Shown here in pieces: positions 25,739-33,906 of a stretch of 64,000 nt of DNA (its first letter is position 1; every line of letters starts with the position of its first letter). A program made the translations under genes and the position numbers. The stretch comes from a virus. The notes beneath the pieces are model-generated. The model saw only the letters and a list, made by a program, of their open reading frames with translations, was not told the origin of the DNA and did not search any database. The stretch covers positions 1 to 64,000 of IMG/VR virus record IMGVR_UViG_3300017917_004222; one strand, written 5' to 3'.

Positions 25739-26038
25739 ATGATTGAAATCCTGGGCTACATTTTTGCAACGATCCTGACTGCTGCGGCTGTGTGGTTTGT
25801 GTATCACATCATCCGCGGTGCTGTGCTGGGTTTTGACATGACTCGTTGGATGCTGATTGGTGTGAATTGGCAGCAAATCCGCAGCAACAAGAACTGGATG
25901 CGCAAACTGGTCCTGATGTTCCTGCACTGCTGGTATGAGTGCGTTGGCTACAACGGCGGCATCACTTACAGCCGCAACGGTCGCACCTGGTCCGGCTTTG
26001 GCACTGGTCGTGTGCAGGGCCAGGAAACACAAGACTGA
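25739..26038 (+). CDS. Small membrane protein (99 aa)
   Basis: N-terminal membrane helix (ILGYIFATILTAAAVWFVYHII, 4-25), an amphipathic middle and a soluble tail with YNGGITYSRNGRTWSGFGTGRVQ. Lies between the MoxR and VWA-peptidase genes; possibly a membrane anchor for that pair, but only by position. Confidence 0.7.
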   Translation: MIEILGYIFATILTAAAVWFVYHIIRGAVLGFDMTRWMLIGVNWQQIRSNKNWMRKLVLMFLHCWYECVGYNGGITYSRNGRTWSGFGTGRVQGQETQD

Positions 26039-26065
26039 CTGTCGCACATAATTCATGATCTGTGC

Positions 26066-26071
26066 TATAAT
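26066..26071 (+). promoter_or_regulatory. Extended -10 promoter of the VWA peptidase
   Basis: TGTGCTATAAT matches the 3' half of the recurrent early promoters, but the -35 region is poor (CGCACA). Confidence 0.6.
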
Positions 26072-26099
26072 TGCACATCGCAACAAGGAGTTGATCTCG

Positions 26100-27374
26100 A
26101 TGACCGCAAAGACCACCGCAAAGAAAGAAGACCAGTTCAAGGACCTGTTGGGTCCCACTGACCCCAAGCTGGACCGTGAGGTTCGCGAAAAGCTGATCAC
26201 AGCCCGTGTGGGCCTGTTGCTCAAGGCCAGCTTCTTCGGCAACCTGGCAACTCGACTCAAGCTGATCAACGCTGACGAGTGGTGCAGCACCGCTGCCACT
26301 GACGGTCGCAACTTCTATTACAACACCCGTTTCGTCAACATGCTCAAGCCACGCGAGATTGAGTTCTTGTTTGGTCACGAGGTGTTGCATGCGGTGTATG
26401 ACCACATGGGCCGACGTGGTGATCGCGACCCGCAGATCCACAACATCGCCTGTGACTTTGCTGTGAACGCAGACTTGAAAAAGCACCGCGTGGGCGAATT
26501 CATTACCACTGTGCCTTGCTTGTATGACAGCAAGTATGAGGGCATGAGCTCGGAACAGATCTACGACGATCTCATGAAGAACGCCAAGAAGATCGACCTC
26601 AACAAGTTGATTCAGCAGATGCTGGACGAGCACTTGGACGGTGACGGTGACGGCGAAAGTGACGGTGACGGTGACGACAAAGAAGGCAAGGGCAAGGGTC
26701 GCCCCAAGCTGACCGAAGCTGAGAAGCAGGCCATTCGCGACGAGCTCAAGGAAGCTGTGCTGGCTGCGGCACAAACTGCCGACGGTGCAGGCAACATCCC
26801 GGCCAACGTGCGCCGCATGATCCAGGAGTTGACCGAGCCCAAGATGAACTGGCGCGAACTGTTGCGCATGCAACTGGAAAGCACCATCAAGAGCGACTAC
26901 ACCTGGATGCGAGCCAGCCGTCGTGGTTGGCACATGGACGCTGTGATGCCTGGCATGCAGAACGAGCCCATGATCGACATTGCTGTGGCCATTGATACGT
27001 CGGGCTCGATCCAAGACAGCATGCTGCGAGACTTCCTGGGCGAAATCCAGGGCATCATGGATTCGTTCCCTGCGTATCGCATCCATGTGTTCTGCTTCGA
27101 CACTTCGGTGCACAATCCTGCACAATACAACAGTGACAACCTGGACAGCATCTGTGAATACGAGCCCGGTGGCGGTGGCGGTACTGACTTCACTGCCATC
27201 TACGACTACCTCAAGTCGGAAGAGATTGAGCCCAAGCGCTTGGTGGTGTTCACTGACGGTTACCCGTTTGGCTCGTGGGGTGACGAGAACTACACTGATA
27301 CGGTGTGGATCTTGCATGGCACCACCAGCATTGTTCCGCCCTGGGGTCAATATGCCTACTACGAAGAAAAGTAA
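26100..27374 (+). CDS. VWA-like metallopeptidase (DUF2201 type), MoxR partner
   Basis: A 424-residue protein. N-terminal zincin-like domain with FGHEVLHAVYDH (HExxH at 93-97). A highly acidic Asp/Gly linker (about 179-198, DGDGDG repeats) that could bind calcium. A helical stretch follows, then a VWA-like domain with AVAIDTSGS (about 296-304; DTSGS metal site) and FTDGYPFG. Such proteins occur beside MoxR ATPases. Substrate unknown. Good ribosome site (AAGGAG) and a terminator at the end. Confidence 0.85.
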   Translation: MTAKTTAKKEDQFKDLLGPTDPKLDREVREKLITARVGLLLKASFFGNLATRLKLINADEWCSTAATDGRNFYYNTRFVNMLKPREIEFLFGHEVLHAVYDHMGRRGDRDPQIHNIACDFAVNADLKKHRVGEFITTVPCLYDSKYEGMSSEQIYDDLMKNAKKIDLNKLIQQMLDEHLDGDGDGESDGDGDDKEGKGKGRPKLTEAEKQAIRDELKEAVLAAAQTADGAGNIPANVRRMIQELTEPKMNWRELLRMQLESTIKSDYTWMRASRRGWHMDAVMPGMQNEPMIDIAVAIDTSGSIQDSMLRDFLGEIQGIMDSFPAYRIHVFCFDTSVHNPAQYNSDNLDSICEYEPGGGGGTDFTAIYDYLKSEEIEPKRLVVFTDGYPFGSWGDENYTDTVWILHGTTSIVPPWGQYAYYEEK

Positions 27375-27394
27375 CAGGCACTGACCCACTCACA

Positions 27395-27419
27395 AGCCCG
27401 CACCTGATGCGGGCTTTTT
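27395..27419 (+). terminator. Rho-independent terminator
   Basis: AGCCCGC/GCGGGCT (7 bp) followed by a T run. Confidence 0.92.
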
Positions 27420-27448
27420 CATGACTGCAATGTCGGGCGGTGCTAAGT

Positions 27449-27634
27449 ATGTCAATGATTGACAAATTTATCAACTGGTTCCGATTCAATCAAGATGCAG
27501 TGTGCTGGTTCACCATTGGTTTTTGCTTGCATGCCATGTTCGCTGCACTGCAGAGCGGCCGCTATCTTTCGGTCATTGTGGCCCTGATCATCATGCGAGT
27601 CATGTATCGTCTGGCGCAAGCAAGGATCCGCTGA
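27449..27634 (+). CDS. Small membrane protein (61 aa)
   Basis: MSMIDKFINWFRFNQDAV followed by hydrophobic VCWFTIGFCLHAMFAALQ and YLSVIVALIIMRVMY: two short membrane helices. Stop overlaps the next start (TGATG). Start may be 27449 or 27455. No family recognised. Confidence 0.65.
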   Translation: MSMIDKFINWFRFNQDAVCWFTIGFCLHAMFAALQSGRYLSVIVALIIMRVMYRLAQARIR

Positions 27635-27873
27635 TGGGCAACCTATCCGACTATTTTGATCGCGAGGGCTACAAATCCACCTGGCGCATTGGCGACCGTG
27701 TGCGTGGCCGCTGGAACCGCATTCCGTTTGTGGGCACAGTGGGCAATGATCGCTTGGTGAGTCCTGCAGTTGGACCTCAAGTCACAGTGCACCTGGACCT
27801 GCCTATCCAGTATCAAGAGCAACTGGTGCGCATGATCACAGTGCGTCCAAGTGACCTCAAGGGTCTGGACTGA
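27634..27873 (+). CDS. Unknown protein with KOW/SH3-like barrel pattern (79 aa)
   Basis: WRIGDRVRGRWNRIPFVGTVGNDRLVSPAVGPQVTVHLDLPI has the alternating pattern of a small beta barrel (GDRVxxxW...GTV). AAGGATC precedes the ATG. No family assigned. Confidence 0.65.
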   Translation: MGNLSDYFDREGYKSTWRIGDRVRGRWNRIPFVGTVGNDRLVSPAVGPQVTVHLDLPIQYQEQLVRMITVRPSDLKGLD

Positions 27874-27936
27874 GCAGGTTGTCCGAAACCACCTCTAAAA
27901 TCTAAAAGGGCTGGCGGGCCAGCAGTAAATATCTAT

Positions 27937-28143
27937 ATGGAACAAACAACTTTGACTGTGTCTGACTTGATCGGACTCCGAGATATAATCAACATGGCCA
28001 CCAAGCGTGGTGCCTTTGACGCTAAAGAATTGTCCACAGTTGGCAGCATTTACGACAAGCTGAACAACTTTATTGAAACTGCCCAAAGGCAACTGCAGGA
28101 TCAAGAAACCCAGGCTCAACCACAAGGAGATGAACATGCTTAA
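27937..28143 (+). CDS. Small helical protein (68 aa)
   Basis: Helical with amphipathic segments (VSDLIGLRDIINMATKRGAF, VGSIYDKLNNFIETAQRQLQ), acidic and Gln-rich tail. Reminiscent of short early phage proteins in T4-like cyanophages, but no firm match. Its end carries the AAGGAG of the following gene. Confidence 0.7.
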   Translation: MEQTTLTVSDLIGLRDIINMATKRGAFDAKELSTVGSIYDKLNNFIETAQRQLQDQETQAQPQGDEHA

Positions 28144-28909
28144 ACACGTAGGACGACACGGCGACCGCAAGGTTGCAATTGTATTCAGAGAGATCCCAGG
28201 AGAAGACCACATGTGTCTGGTGGTATACCCTGAAACCCTGCCCACACACTTCCATGACGCCATCATGCGAGTACTTGAAAGTCCTGCTGGACAGCAAGAA
28301 AACACCTTTGCCAATGCACTGCATCGCAATCTCTTGCCCGACGGCCGAGTGATGCTGGAAGCATTGCACCGTGAAGGCATGCTGAAAAAGATCCCCACCA
28401 GCCAAGTGATCGTGACTCCCACTCCAGCCAGCACCGTCAAGCTCGACGAACTCAACCGCTTGGTACGTGAAATGGAAAGCGGCGATGAAGCTCGCAAGCG
28501 CATGGAAGAAATTGATTCCAGCAAGGGCTTGGTTGATCCCGCAGTCAAGCGAGATCAAGAGCGTGAGTTCAAGCGCCGACGTCTTGAAGAAGAAGCGCGC
28601 CGTGCTGCTGCTGGTCAACCCTTAGTCGCAGCCGAAGGCTCTGCACTAGATGATCAGGCGCTGGCGTCTACCATGCTGGCACAAGCCAAGCGCATGGAAA
28701 TCGAAGCACAGGGTCTGATTGCTGAGGCTGCTCGCATGAAAAAAGAAGCCGAGCGCATGCACCCCGGTGTGGTGGCCAAGGCCACTGCAACCACTGGGCA
28801 ATGGGCTCCTGTTTCTGAGACAGCGGCCGCTGCTGTGGCCGAGCCAGTGGCACCAAAAACACGCGGGCGCAGCAAATCCAAAGCCGTAGTGCCCAATGCA
28901 GTTCAGTAA
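28136..28909 (+). CDS. Conserved-type phage protein of unknown role (257 aa)
   Basis: N-terminal domain MLKHVGRHGDRKVAIVFREIPGEDHMCLVVYPETLP looks like a compact alpha/beta fold. A coiled coil follows (EREFKRRRLEEEARRAAAG and AQAKRMEIEAQGLIAEAARMKKEAERM), then an Ala/Pro-rich basic tail. ATG 28136 is chosen because AAGGAG lies 8 nt upstream. A scaffolding or structural-accessory role is possible from the coiled coil. No function recognised. Confidence 0.75.
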   Translation: MLKHVGRHGDRKVAIVFREIPGEDHMCLVVYPETLPTHFHDAIMRVLESPAGQQENTFANALHRNLLPDGRVMLEALHREGMLKKIPTSQVIVTPTPASTVKLDELNRLVREMESGDEARKRMEEIDSSKGLVDPAVKRDQEREFKRRRLEEEARRAAAGQPLVAAEGSALDDQALASTMLAQAKRMEIEAQGLIAEAARMKKEAERMHPGVVAKATATTGQWAPVSETAAAAVAEPVAPKTRGRSKSKAVVPNAVQ

Positions 28910-29207
28910 TGAATTCATTTCAAGATGGGAGCACATCATCAATGATGTCGACATCACCGATGTGCCTCTCACTTGCATCAAAAAACTTGTTATTCGGTTA
29001 GAAGATAAAAAACAGCGCACGGTCAATCTTTCGGTCTTGAGGAAACAAGGACTCACTGATGACGAAATTGAGGCTGTGATCAATCGAATTCTAACCGAGT
29101 TTGACACCAGCAACCAAGTTCTTGCCATATCGTTTGTTATTGATGTGGCCTTGATTGCAAACCTTGTTCAACCCGAAACTGATAAACTACTAAGCAACCT
29201 AAAATGA
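28896..29207 (+). CDS. Unknown small helical protein (103 aa)
   Basis: Helical with LEDKKQRTVNLSVLRKQGLTDDEIEAVINRILTEFD; ends TDKLLSNLK. Overlaps the preceding gene by 14 bases and the ThyX start by 4. AT-richer than its neighbours. No family recognised. Confidence 0.7.
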   Translation: MQFSNEFISRWEHIINDVDITDVPLTCIKKLVIRLEDKKQRTVNLSVLRKQGLTDDEIEAVINRILTEFDTSNQVLAISFVIDVALIANLVQPETDKLLSNLK

Positions 29208-29890
29208 ATGTTCGTCTCGTCTCTTACTCACAACCAACTGCGGAATTTGCAGACCTGGGCCTGCACGATGCTCAAGAGCTCATTGCGTATTGCGCCCGTG
29301 TGTCCAACCCCGCCAATCAATTCAACACCGAAACCAGCGAGCGACTCATCAACTACCTGGTGCGACACCAACACTGGAGTCCACTGGAAATGGTGTCAGC
29401 CTGCGTGGAAATCACAACCACCCGGGACATTGCCCGACAGATTCTACGTCACAGAAGTTTCAGCTTCCAAGAGTTCTCCCAGCGATATGCTGATCCTACA
29501 GCTGAACTCGACGAAGCGTTTGTGCTACGTGAGGCAAGATTCCAGGACCTCAAGAATCGACAGAACAGTGTAGAGCTGGACATGTCGGACGAACATCAAC
29601 GTGGACTCAGTATCGAATGGGAACGTGCCCAGAAGCGTGTGTTGCATGTGGTCAAGCAGGAATACAAGTGGGCTTTGGACAATGGCATTGCCAAAGAACA
29701 AGCCCGCGCTGTGTTGCCTGAAGGTCTCACAGTGAGCCGCATGTATATGCAAGGTACGATTAGAAGTTGGATCCACTATATTCAATTGAGAAAAGAAAAC
29801 GGCACCCAAAAGGAACATGCCGAGATTGCTCTGGCTTGTGCCCGGGCCATTGCCGCTGTGTTTCCCATGAGCACCAACATGGTTGCATGA
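29204..29890 (+). CDS. thyX: Flavin-dependent thymidylate synthase
   Basis: A 228-residue ThyX: the signature RHRSFSFQEFSQRY (about residues 83-96) binds FAD and dUMP, and EQARAVLPEGL (about 166-176) lies in the C-terminal catalytic part. It converts dUMP to dTMP using methylene-THF and NADPH, supplying thymidylate for phage replication. Motifs and length are complete. Confidence 0.95.
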   Translation: MNVRLVSYSQPTAEFADLGLHDAQELIAYCARVSNPANQFNTETSERLINYLVRHQHWSPLEMVSACVEITTTRDIARQILRHRSFSFQEFSQRYADPTAELDEAFVLREARFQDLKNRQNSVELDMSDEHQRGLSIEWERAQKRVLHVVKQEYKWALDNGIAKEQARAVLPEGLTVSRMYMQGTIRSWIHYIQLRKENGTQKEHAEIALACARAIAAVFPMSTNMVA

Positions 29891-29917
29891 TGCGGCACAG
29901 TCATGCTACACTATGGC

Positions 29918-30238
29918 ATGGCTAGCACTGTTGACAATCCTTTTCGCCAGCACCGGCGCCCGCCCGAGACACGTGTGATCAATGGCGAGCCGGTGCTGTT
30001 CTCTGACGTTCGGGTGTATGAGTTCACACTGGATCCAGTGACCGCTTACCGAAACCGGGCATACGAACTCTTGGAACAGTGGTTGGCCAGTGAGCAGGGC
30101 AAATGGATACAAGCGCACAGCATCGCTCCGCTGCAGTGGCATGTGGAAGAATCGCCTGGCACATTTCTGCACCACTTTGGCATATACGCCAGACTCAGCG
30201 AAGCTGATCAAGTGTTTTGGAGTTTGAGATGGAAATAA
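29918..30238 (+). CDS. Unknown protein (106 aa)
   Basis: Contains VYEFTLDPVTAYRNRAYELLEQWLASEQGKWIQ...HVEESPGTFLHHFGIYARLSEADQVFWSLRW. The ending resembles that of the next protein (MMFTLRWGSQH), so the pair may be related. An ATG at 29903 would add five residues but overlaps a TACACT -10-like box. No family recognised. Confidence 0.7.
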   Translation: MASTVDNPFRQHRRPPETRVINGEPVLFSDVRVYEFTLDPVTAYRNRAYELLEQWLASEQGKWIQAHSIAPLQWHVEESPGTFLHHFGIYARLSEADQVFWSLRWK

Positions 30239-30483
30239 AATACACAGATGCAGTGCCTGAGCCTCGTGTTCCTGTACGCAAACAGATATGGAATGGCCAG
30301 GAATTTGTGCCGGTTACCATGTATCGCATCACGGGACGTCTAACCAAAGATCAAAAAGACTGGCTGTATGACGTGTTTGGGCGACCTGGAGCGCGGTGGG
30401 ACTATGCCAGTTCTGGCAGTTACTGGACTGCTGACGAACAAACGTTGATGATGTTTACACTGCGCTGGGGCAGCCAGCATTAA
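30229..30483 (+). CDS. Unknown protein (84 aa)
   Basis: Starts MEIKYTDAVPEPRVPVRKQIWNG, then TKDQKDWLYDVFGRPGARWDYASSGSYW and a C-terminal beta strand. Overlaps the previous gene and converges tail-to-tail (4-bp overlap) with a minus-strand ORF. Last plus-strand gene of the early block. Confidence 0.7.
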   Translation: MEIKYTDAVPEPRVPVRKQIWNGQEFVPVTMYRITGRLTKDQKDWLYDVFGRPGARWDYASSGSYWTADEQTLMMFTLRWGSQH

Positions 30484-30617
30484 CGCTCACGAGGTGTGGG
30501 TTGCGATGGGTCTGAATCCAGTGGCAGCTTGCTGGGTCTATACAGTGCCCAGCCGATGATGGCATAGATTAGGACAACAAAAGCAAGCGCAATCAATATC
30601 GGTGTTGCTTCAGACAT
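30480..30617 (-). CDS. Tiny membrane protein (45 aa)
   Basis: MSEATPILIALAFVVLIYAIIGWALY is a single membrane helix, followed by a polar Pro-rich tail ending PRER. A near-perfect ribosome site (GGAGGGT) lies 6 nt before the ATG. Last gene of the late minus-strand operon. Could be a small lysis or envelope protein; unproven. Confidence 0.7.
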   Translation of the reverse strand: MSEATPILIALAFVVLIYAIIGWALYRPSKLPLDSDPSQPTPRER

Positions 30618-30640
30618 AACTCACCCTCCATTTCCTGTAC

Positions 30641-31288
30641 TTATGTTGCCCGGGCCTGACATTGAGTCCACCAAGCCTGCAGTTCAGGAAAGGTCTCGGC
30701 CAAACTTGTACCGTGAGTTGCATCATGCTGTGTGGTCCACTGATAAAACTTGGCCTGCTGCTGACTCCAATCATGTTGCTGACCCTGACGCATCCATGCA
30801 ATGATTTGATCCAGCTGTTGAATTTCGTGTGATTGAAATCCGTGAATGCCGTCCTCGGGACGTTCAATCTGCCGTATCATCCAGGCCCAGAGATATTCCA
30901 AGTGCTCGGCATACGACTCAGGCAACATCTGCAGACTCAACCAATCAGGAGTGGATGGTGCAGATACCTGTAGCTCAATGCGCTGACTGTTGTGGTTGTG
31001 TACTCTGCGCAGTCCCAGTACTCCGGCATAGAGATTTTCAACACTGGTGACCGACAACACTTGCAAGTCTACTGCAATGGTCAACCGGGTGTGATTGTCA
31101 GTGCTGAGATACTGGTTGATTCTATCCCATACTAGATAAAAGTCAAGTCCGGGCTGTATATACTCGGCCTGCTGGGCCCATGCCGGCAGTGATATCACAG
31201 GTGCGTGAATCACTGGCGAGTCAACAAACTGTTGCCATTGAGCCTCGGGCATGCAGAAATCAATCAATCCCGGCATGGCGGCAATCAC
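30641..31288 (-). CDS. Unknown protein downstream of the tail fibre genes (215 aa)
   Basis: Trp- and Gln-rich soluble protein (MPEAQWQQFVDSPV, WAQQAEYIQPGLDFYLVWDRINQYL, QQLDQIIAWMRQGQQHDW). Overlaps the upstream gene by ATGA and so is cotranslated with it. Position after the fibre genes suggests a fibre-assembly or host-range accessory. No family recognised. Confidence 0.75.
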   Translation of the reverse strand: MIAAMPGLIDFCMPEAQWQQFVDSPVIHAPVISLPAWAQQAEYIQPGLDFYLVWDRINQYLSTDNHTRLTIAVDLQVLSVTSVENLYAGVLGLRRVHNHNSQRIELQVSAPSTPDWLSLQMLPESYAEHLEYLWAWMIRQIERPEDGIHGFQSHEIQQLDQIIAWMRQGQQHDWSQQQAKFYQWTTQHDATHGTSLAETFPELQAWWTQCQARAT

Positions 31289-32136
31289 ACAGTATCGGAA
31301 TCTTGCCTGACCATGACGCCACGATTGCGCCAGTCACTGCGATAGTGAAATTTGAAGAAAGCCGACTGCTCGTTTTCAAGTATGGCCATGGGCAGGTCTA
31401 ACTGGGCACCCAATTCTGGGCCCAGCTTGTTAGACAACAGCCGTGGCTCGCTATGTTCAACAGTTTGCCAGAGATTGCACACTGCATCGTGGTCATGCAC
31501 TTGTGCATGATCCCAGTTGGTGAGCATGGTCATGTATGTGCCTTGCCTTGCACCAGCCATGGCCCATTCTCCGTTCTCTACGTCGGCGCCGATGTTGTGC
31601 CATATGGTCAGGTGGTCCAGGTTACGCAACACCTGCGTCTTGAACTCGTCCACTGTGGGGCGACGGCCCTGCATCAAACACAACTCAACTCCGGCCACAA
31701 ACCCTGCATGCCATGCCTGGCGTGGTGTGCTGTTGGGGTATCGTGTGCCAAGGCAGTCGTGCATGAGCCAACTGTGCTTGGTGTTGGGAGTGCCAGATTT
31801 TGCACTGTTGCGGGTGTATGAGCTGATGCCTGTGGTGGCAATCACACCATTGACATGATTGCGAGAGTTCCAATGCAGTGCCACGTCGTGATCAGGCAAG
31901 GTCAGAGTTTGCGAGAACATCGTGGGATCGGGAACACAGTCGCTGCTGATCAATAAAAACCGTTCAGTTGAACTGGCATCAGCTGCGGCTGCGATAGCGT
32001 CAGCCCCGGTGCCTACGGCGTTGACCAACAGTGCTTGGGGCACTATGTTTTTGATTTTGGCCCAGACATCGGGTGAGATATCACTGTGTCCGGCCAAGAC
32101 CACACAGTCCATGATCGATATGTCAATTTTTTTCAT
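31285..32136 (-). CDS. Possible glycosyltransferase-like protein (283 aa)
   Basis: A 283-residue protein. VVLAGHSDISPDVWAKIKNIV near the start, then a repeated Ala-rich helix (ADAIAAAADASS) and ERFLLISSDCVPDPTMF (about 60-75), in the position and style of the acidic sugar-nucleotide motif of GT-A enzymes, though without a strict DxD. Later TRYPNSTPRQAWHAGFVAG and NWDHAQVHDHDAVCNLW. A GT-like role modifying virion or host glycans is suggested only by this pattern. Confidence 0.6.
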   Translation of the reverse strand: MKKIDISIMDCVVLAGHSDISPDVWAKIKNIVPQALLVNAVGTGADAIAAAADASSTERFLLISSDCVPDPTMFSQTLTLPDHDVALHWNSRNHVNGVIATTGISSYTRNSAKSGTPNTKHSWLMHDCLGTRYPNSTPRQAWHAGFVAGVELCLMQGRRPTVDEFKTQVLRNLDHLTIWHNIGADVENGEWAMAGARQGTYMTMLTNWDHAQVHDHDAVCNLWQTVEHSEPRLLSNKLGPELGAQLDLPMAILENEQSAFFKFHYRSDWRNRGVMVRQDSDTV

Positions 32137-32167
32137 AGTTCATTTTAACAAAAACACAGGCAAAAGT

Positions 32168-32187
32168 AAAGGGCCCACGGGCCCTTT
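32168..32187 (-). terminator. Terminator-like GC hairpin (both strands)
   Basis: AAAGGGCCC/GGGCCCTTT, 9 bp with a two-base loop, just after the 14-repeat propeller gene. T tract short. Confidence 0.65.
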
Positions 32188-32205
32188 AGATTGAAGCGCA
32201 CCAAT

Positions 32206-33906
32206 TTAGAGAGTCGCAACTGGCGGTGGTGGCGACATCACTATTTGAGAATCACTTGCAACTGCAATCAGTTGTCCGCCTCCCCAGACTATCTCATTCA
32301 GATTAGAAGCGGTGTTACTGGTTACCGAGCTCCATGTAATTCCATCTGTGCTAGTAATTATGGTACCGCCTGTGCCCACAGCGTAAAATGCTGTGTTGGA
32401 CCATACCACCGAATACAACGGGGCAACCACGCCGCTGGTGCGGGAAGTCCAAGTTATACCATCGGTGCTACTGCGAATAGTTCCAGTATCGCCAGTGGCA
32501 ACAAACGTATTACCTGATGCAGCTACCGCCCAGAATGTAGTGGATCCTGCACTTCTAGCCGTCCAAGTAACTGCGTCGGGACTGGTGCGAACTGCCCCAC
32601 TGTTGCCCACAACAACGTACTGACCGTTGGCAAAGACTACCCCTCTCAATGCCGATGTGGTGCCGCTAGACTGAGTGGTCCAAGTAATTCCGTCGGCGCT
32701 AGTTAGTATGGTTCCACTATTACCCACTGCCACAAAAATACTACCAGTCCAAGTCACAGCATTAAGAACGTTTGATGTGCCACTGGTTCTAGCAGTCCAA
32801 GTAATTCCGTCAGCGCTGGTTAGTATGGTTCCAGATCCGCCGACGACAACAAATACACTGCCCGACCATGCCGCACCATTCAAGACTTGTATTGTTCCGC
32901 TTGATCTCGAAGTCCACTCAAACCCACCTTGGCTGGTAACAATAGTACCTTCGGCACCTATTACAATATATTGGTTATTCCCATACCCAATACCAGTCAA
33001 CGTGAGGGTCGACCCTGTGACTCTCGATACCCAGGTCGCACCGTCTGTGCTAGTTGCCAAAGCTGGCAAGCCACCAAAGTACAGAAACCTATTGTTGGCC
33101 CATATTACTCCATTGATATCATTAGAGGTTCCGCTTGTCCTTGATGTCCACGGCCCTGCAGCGCTGGTGGCTGTAAACAGTGACCCAGTAATGCCTACTG
33201 CCACAAAAGTGGAGCCACTCCAGGCTATGTTGTTGAGCTGGCTTCCGATCCCACTAGTCTGCACAGCCCAAGTTACCCCGTCGCTAGAGGTTACTACCGC
33301 ACCCCCAGAACCCACAGCAACGTAGAGGCTACCCGTTGCAGTGATACCAAATAAATTGCTTGCAGTACCACTGGTTCTTGATGTCCAAGTAACACCATCT
33401 GGACTAGTAAGAATTGTGCCGGTGTTTCCTACTGCGACGTATTGGCCAGCAGAATAAACAATATCACGTAACAACACTGTTGTTCCGCTTGATCGAACAG
33501 TCCATGATGCTCCGTCAGAACTGGAAATGATTGTACCAGTTGCCCCAACTGCAACAAATCCTGTACCCGATGTTGCTACACGGTTGAGTGCGTTTGCAGT
33601 GCCGCTGGTCTGGAGGGTCCATACGTATCCGTTGGTGCTGGTAACAACTGTTCCACTTGCACCAACTGCAACAAATCTGCTGTTGCCCCATGTAACTCCA
33701 AATAGGTTAGAACTGGTTCCGCTGCTGCGTGTGACCCAAGTAACCCCATCGGTGCTGGCAATGATAGATCCAGAGAATCCAACTGCAATATATTGACTGC
33801 CGTCCCATGTTCCGTAGCCAAAAGCATTCGGCCGACTGAGTCGCTGCCCCCAGAGTTGGCCAGGGGCTTGCGACGATGCACTTAACACAATGCTACCAAT
33901 ACTCAT
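32206..33906 (-). CDS. Tail protein with 14 propeller repeats (566 aa)
   Basis: Made of about 14 repeats of 40 residues with the pattern WTSRTSGT..LN.V.W....FVAVG..GTI.TS.DG.T, like BNR/Ycf48 propeller blades. Fourteen blades would make two seven-bladed propellers. Short N-terminus (SIVLSASSQAPGQLWGQRLSRPNAFG) and C-terminus (MSPPPPVATL). Probably a receptor-recognition or fibre-tip protein at the end of the fibre operon. Overlaps the preceding fibre gene by ATGA. Confidence 0.8.
   Translation of the reverse strand: MSIGSIVLSASSQAPGQLWGQRLSRPNAFGYGTWDGSQYIAVGFSGSIIASTDGVTWVTRSSGTSSNLFGVTWGNSRFVAVGASGTVVTSTNGYVWTLQTSGTANALNRVATSGTGFVAVGATGTIISSSDGASWTVRSSGTTVLLRDIVYSAGQYVAVGNTGTILTSPDGVTWTSRTSGTASNLFGITATGSLYVAVGSGGAVVTSSDGVTWAVQTSGIGSQLNNIAWSGSTFVAVGITGSLFTATSAAGPWTSRTSGTSNDINGVIWANNRFLYFGGLPALATSTDGATWVSRVTGSTLTLTGIGYGNNQYIVIGAEGTIVTSQGGFEWTSRSSGTIQVLNGAAWSGSVFVVVGGSGTILTSADGITWTARTSGTSNVLNAVTWTGSIFVAVGNSGTILTSADGITWTTQSSGTTSALRGVVFANGQYVVVGNSGAVRTSPDAVTWTARSAGSTTFWAVAASGNTFVATGDTGTIRSSTDGITWTSRTSGVVAPLYSVVWSNTAFYAVGTGGTIITSTDGITWSSVTSNTASNLNEIVWGGGQLIAVASDSQIVMSPPPPVATL

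Noticed and set aside
23720-27389. Minus-strand frames of 365 and 475 codons opposite the MoxR and VWA-peptidase genes
   Set aside because: The plus-strand products have Walker A/B, HExxH and MIDAS motifs; the antisense translations have none.
27879-27901. Possible promoter TTGTCC..TAAAAT before the 27937 gene
   Set aside because: The spacer is only 11 bp, too short for a sigma70 promoter.
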